A DNA stretch of 64,000 bases, from contig NZ_LFCT01000019.1 of assembly GCF_008692605.1 (NCBI RefSeq), forward strand, positions 60,555 to 124,554, in the 5' to 3' direction. Positions 61,886-64,000 of this stretch are shown in pieces (within the stretch, counting starts at the first letter, position 1; each line of letters starts with the position of its first letter). Position numbers and translations under genes: made by a program. The DNA comes from Sphingobium estronivorans. GTDB lineage: Bacteria > Pseudomonadota > Alphaproteobacteria > Sphingomonadales > Sphingomonadaceae. The notes under the pieces were generated by a model. That model ran no database searches. It worked only from the letters and a program-made list of their open reading frames with translations, and was not told the DNA's origin.

Positions 61886-62851
61886 ATGCGATTTGCAATA
61901 ATGGGTGCCGGTGCCCTCGGTTCGGTCTTCGCCAGCCGTCTCGCAGCCGCAGGGCATGACGTCCTTCTGGTCGGGCGCTCCGGCGCCCATGTGGAAGCCA
62001 TCAGGTCCGGTGGTTTGCTGCTGACCGACGCACACGGACGCAGGGAGGCCGCAGGCGCATTCGAGGCACGAACCGACTTGACGTGCTGTGCATCTGCCGA
62101 CGTCATTATCATCCTTACAAAATCGCAGGATTGTGTCGCGGCGATGCTGCAATCCGCCGTGCTGGCCGGCCCGCAATCGATCTCGGTCGTCCTCGCGAAT
62201 GGAATTGGCCATATGGAAGCCATTGAGGCGGCCTGTGGAGCTCGACTGTTGGCTGCTGGCGCCACCACTGTCGGCGCGCGCGTCGTCCAGCCGGGCCACG
62301 TCGAGATAACGGGCGGCACGGCCGAGCGGGCGACCGGCGCCTCCTTCGGTCCGTGGGCGCAGAGCTGCGCCTTGGTCGAGTTGCAGCCGATTGCGGAAGC
62401 GCTGACGCTCGCCGGCTGCCCATCCGAAGCGCTGGCGGACATAAGGCCGCTCATCTGGACCAAATTTGCGATGGCGTGCGCGATGAACGCGGCGGGCGCG
62501 ATCACGGGCCTGCCCGTCCGGGATCTGATTGCCTCCCGATCGGCCTGTGAGTTGCTTATCGACGTGATCGACGAAATTGTTTTGATCGGGCGCGCGAAGG
62601 GCATCGCACTTGATCCAGTTGCCGTGCAGCGGACTGCCTTCGAAACTTACCGGAACGCTCCGGGTCACCTGCCCTCGATGGCCGTCGATATGCGAGCAGG
62701 ACGTCCAACGGAAGTAGATGCGCTGAATGCGGCAGTGGTCCGCGAAGCCGGTCTCCTTGGCATGGCGGCGCCTGTCAATGCCTGCTTGACGCAACTCGTC
62801 CGCGCGATGGAGGAGGCACGTGACGCGCAAAGCCGGTCTGGAACGCATTGA
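61886..62851 (+). CDS. Ketopantoate reductase-like (PanE/ApbA family) dehydrogenase
   Basis: A 321-residue NADP-dependent dehydrogenase. MRFAIMGAGALGSVFASRLAAAGHDVLLVGR is the nucleotide-binding fold. TKFAMACAMNAAGAITGLPV holds the Lys/Asn catalytic region of the family, and the C-terminal helix has SMAVDMRAGRPTEVDALNAAVVREAGLLGMAAPVN. The family reduces 2-dehydropantoate to pantoate, but many paralogues in catabolic clusters act on other alpha-keto or beta-hydroxy acids; the context here favours a catabolic role. The start at 61886 was chosen because the fold begins there; about 105 bases separate it from the ligase. Confidence 0.88.
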   Translation: MRFAIMGAGALGSVFASRLAAAGHDVLLVGRSGAHVEAIRSGGLLLTDAHGRREAAGAFEARTDLTCCASADVIIILTKSQDCVAAMLQSAVLAGPQSISVVLANGIGHMEAIEAACGARLLAAGATTVGARVVQPGHVEITGGTAERATGASFGPWAQSCALVELQPIAEALTLAGCPSEALADIRPLIWTKFAMACAMNAAGAITGLPVRDLIASRSACELLIDVIDEIVLIGRAKGIALDPVAVQRTAFETYRNAPGHLPSMAVDMRAGRPTEVDALNAAVVREAGLLGMAAPVNACLTQLVRAMEEARDAQSRSGTH

Positions 62852-62870
62852 GATTGCAACTGCCCGCACA

Positions 62871-62894
62871 TTAAATTACCCGTGGGTAATTTAA
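62871..62894. promoter_or_regulatory. TTACC-N4-GGTAA palindrome upstream of the SDR gene
   Basis: TTAAATTACC and GGTAATTTAA are perfect 10-base arms with a 4-base spacer. The core matches the palindrome before CoA ligase 3 at 60201-60220. It lies in a 241-base gap before the SDR start at 63093, which probably holds its promoter. Confidence 0.62.
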
Positions 62895-63092
62895 CTGTTT
62901 CCGCACTGTGGGCCATTTGCTAAGGTTGCCGTCATTTTCCTCTCATGGTGGCGGTTGAATGGCAGAGAGTAGGGCGGACATGAGGCAGTCCTGTGATATT
63001 GGATCATGCATGCGGCGCCTGAAAGTCGGGCCGACCCGCTTGCGACCGGCGGCAAATGGCCTGTTCCATCGTCAAATGCGAGCTAGGCGCGC

Positions 63093-63953
63093 GTGACGGC
63101 CGTCCTCCGATACGGCAGAACGGACGAGGAACTGGCCGACCTGCCCGTTGGGCTGGCGGAGGGAAGTTTCGCGGGTCAGGTCGCCATTGTCTCCGGCGCG
63201 GGATCGGGTATTGGCCGCGCAACCGCCCATTGGCTGGCTCGCCTGGGCGCGCATGTCGTGCTGTGCGGGCGCGATGCGGAAAAGTTGCATTCGGTGTCGG
63301 CGGCGCTGGCTTCCTACTCCGTCAAGACGCTTGTATATCCGCTGTCGATCCGTGATGTCGACGCCGTAGAGGCGCTCCATGCCGCGGCGTGGACGGAATT
63401 CGGCAAGGTCGACATATTGGTCAACAATGCGGGAGGACAGTTTCCGCAGGCTGCCATCGACTATAGTCCGGGAGGGTGGAGCGCCGTGATCGACACCAAC
63501 CTGACCGGAACCTGGTATATGATGCAAGCGGCGGCGCGAAAATGGCGCGACGCCGGACAGGCCGGTTCCATCGTGAATGTCGTGGCCGTAGTGGACCGGG
63601 GTATGCCCGGCATCGCGCATACTTGCGCCGCGCGCGCGGGCGTGATCGGTCTGAGCCGCACCGTTGCGGTGGAATGGGCACCATTGAACATCCGCGTGAA
63701 CTGCGTTGCTCCCGGGGTCATCTCGACCGAAGGCGTCAATGTCTATCCGCCTGAATTACACGCCGCCTTCGCGCAGACCAATCCGATGAAGCGCTATGGC
63801 GAAGTGGAAGACATCGCCAACGCCATCTGCTTTCTCGCGGGCAGGACGGGACGCTTTATGACGGGGGAAGTCATGGCCGTTGATGGCGGCGCCCGCCTTT
63901 GGGGCGACCAATGGACGATTCCGAAACCGGATTATTTCAAGGTTTCGGAATAA
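63093..63953 (+). CDS. SDR-family oxidoreductase, enoyl-CoA reductase (DECR/PECR)-like
   Basis: A 286-residue short-chain dehydrogenase/reductase starting at a GTG. VAIVSGAGSGIGRATAHWLARLGAHVVLCGR is the NADP fold and DILVNNAGGQFPQAA the NNAG block. At the usual YxxxK site the sequence is AHTCAARAGVIGLSRTVAVEWAPLNIRVNCVAPGVI, so the catalytic Tyr is absent. Peroxisomal trans-2-enoyl-CoA and 2,4-dienoyl-CoA reductases have a similar HSGAARAGV segment, so reduction of an enoyl-CoA is more likely than alcohol oxidation. The GTG start lacks a strong ribosome-binding site, and a slightly different start is possible. Confidence 0.85.
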   Translation: MTAVLRYGRTDEELADLPVGLAEGSFAGQVAIVSGAGSGIGRATAHWLARLGAHVVLCGRDAEKLHSVSAALASYSVKTLVYPLSIRDVDAVEALHAAAWTEFGKVDILVNNAGGQFPQAAIDYSPGGWSAVIDTNLTGTWYMMQAAARKWRDAGQAGSIVNVVAVVDRGMPGIAHTCAARAGVIGLSRTVAVEWAPLNIRVNCVAPGVISTEGVNVYPPELHAAFAQTNPMKRYGEVEDIANAICFLAGRTGRFMTGEVMAVDGGARLWGDQWTIPKPDYFKVSE

Positions 63954-64000
63954 TCTTTGCCGGCTGTTATTTGGGCAGGAGGCCGCGTGTCAGATTGTCG

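Noticed and set aside
61886..62851. Assigning the PanE/ApbA-like gene as pantothenate-biosynthetic panE
   Set aside because: It lies in a catabolic neighbourhood with a CoA ligase and an SDR. This family has many paralogues, so the symbol would be unsafe.

Overview
The window is high-GC, densely coded DNA with four long TonB-dependent receptors (TBDRs), two Rieske oxygenase modules and many acyl-CoA enzymes, mostly in regulated catabolic operons. This gene style is typical of sphingomonads (Sphingobium, Novosphingobium, Sphingomonas). That placement is an inference from gene content; no rRNA or other marker gene is present. I saw no tRNA, rRNA, CRISPR array or intact insertion sequence.

Region 1 (1-13.3 kb) is a Rieske oxygenase locus. 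Two paralogous sets, each made of a Rieske alpha subunit, a small uncharacterised protein and an NTF2/SnoaL-fold protein, point away from a central intergenic region. One set follows a TBDR on the minus strand and continues into an Old Yellow Enzyme and an acetamidase/formamidase. The other set ends with a Rieske ferredoxin. An AraC regulator and a ferredoxin reductase complete a likely three-component system. The window opens inside an MFS transporter gene.

Region 2 (13.5-21 kb) holds a beta-keto acid cleavage enzyme (BKACE), an AraC/OruR-type regulator, a quinone-oxidoreductase-like enzyme, an MFS transporter and a TBDR. Each has a close paralogue in region 3.

Region 3 (21.2-48.4 kb) is the most interesting part. 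It has two TauD-like Fe(II)/2-oxoglutarate dioxygenases, two YeiH-type putative sulfate/sulfite exporters (one divergent from a YeiE-like LysR regulator), and a terminal SorA-SorB sulfite dehydrogenase pair. These sit with two BKACEs, two acyl-CoA ligases, two acyl-CoA dehydrogenases, a CoA-transferase and an ECH/HCDH fusion enzyme. I read this as a catabolic system for an unidentified organosulfonate: import by TBDR and MFS, C-S cleavage by TauD, sulfite oxidation by SorAB, sulfur export by YeiH, and conversion of the carbon skeleton to acyl-CoA and acetoacetate. A glutarate module (gcdR, gcdH, gcdG) is embedded in it. A 28-codon minigene at 22875-22961 looks like an internally deleted gcdH. 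A repeated operator-like sequence lies upstream of the key genes of regions 2 and 3 and near all three AraC/OruR-type regulators, suggesting one regulon.

Region 4 (48.8-64 kb) holds a TetR gene with two AhpD-like proteins, a fourth TBDR, a DUF1254/DUF1214 protein, a protein with two TetR DNA-binding domains, a VOC/Coq4-like/Gfo-Idh-MocA/TetR group, and a CoA ligase, a ketopantoate-reductase-like enzyme and an SDR. The last group carries two matching TTACC-N4-GGTAA palindromes. It looks like a separate degradation locus of unknown substrate.
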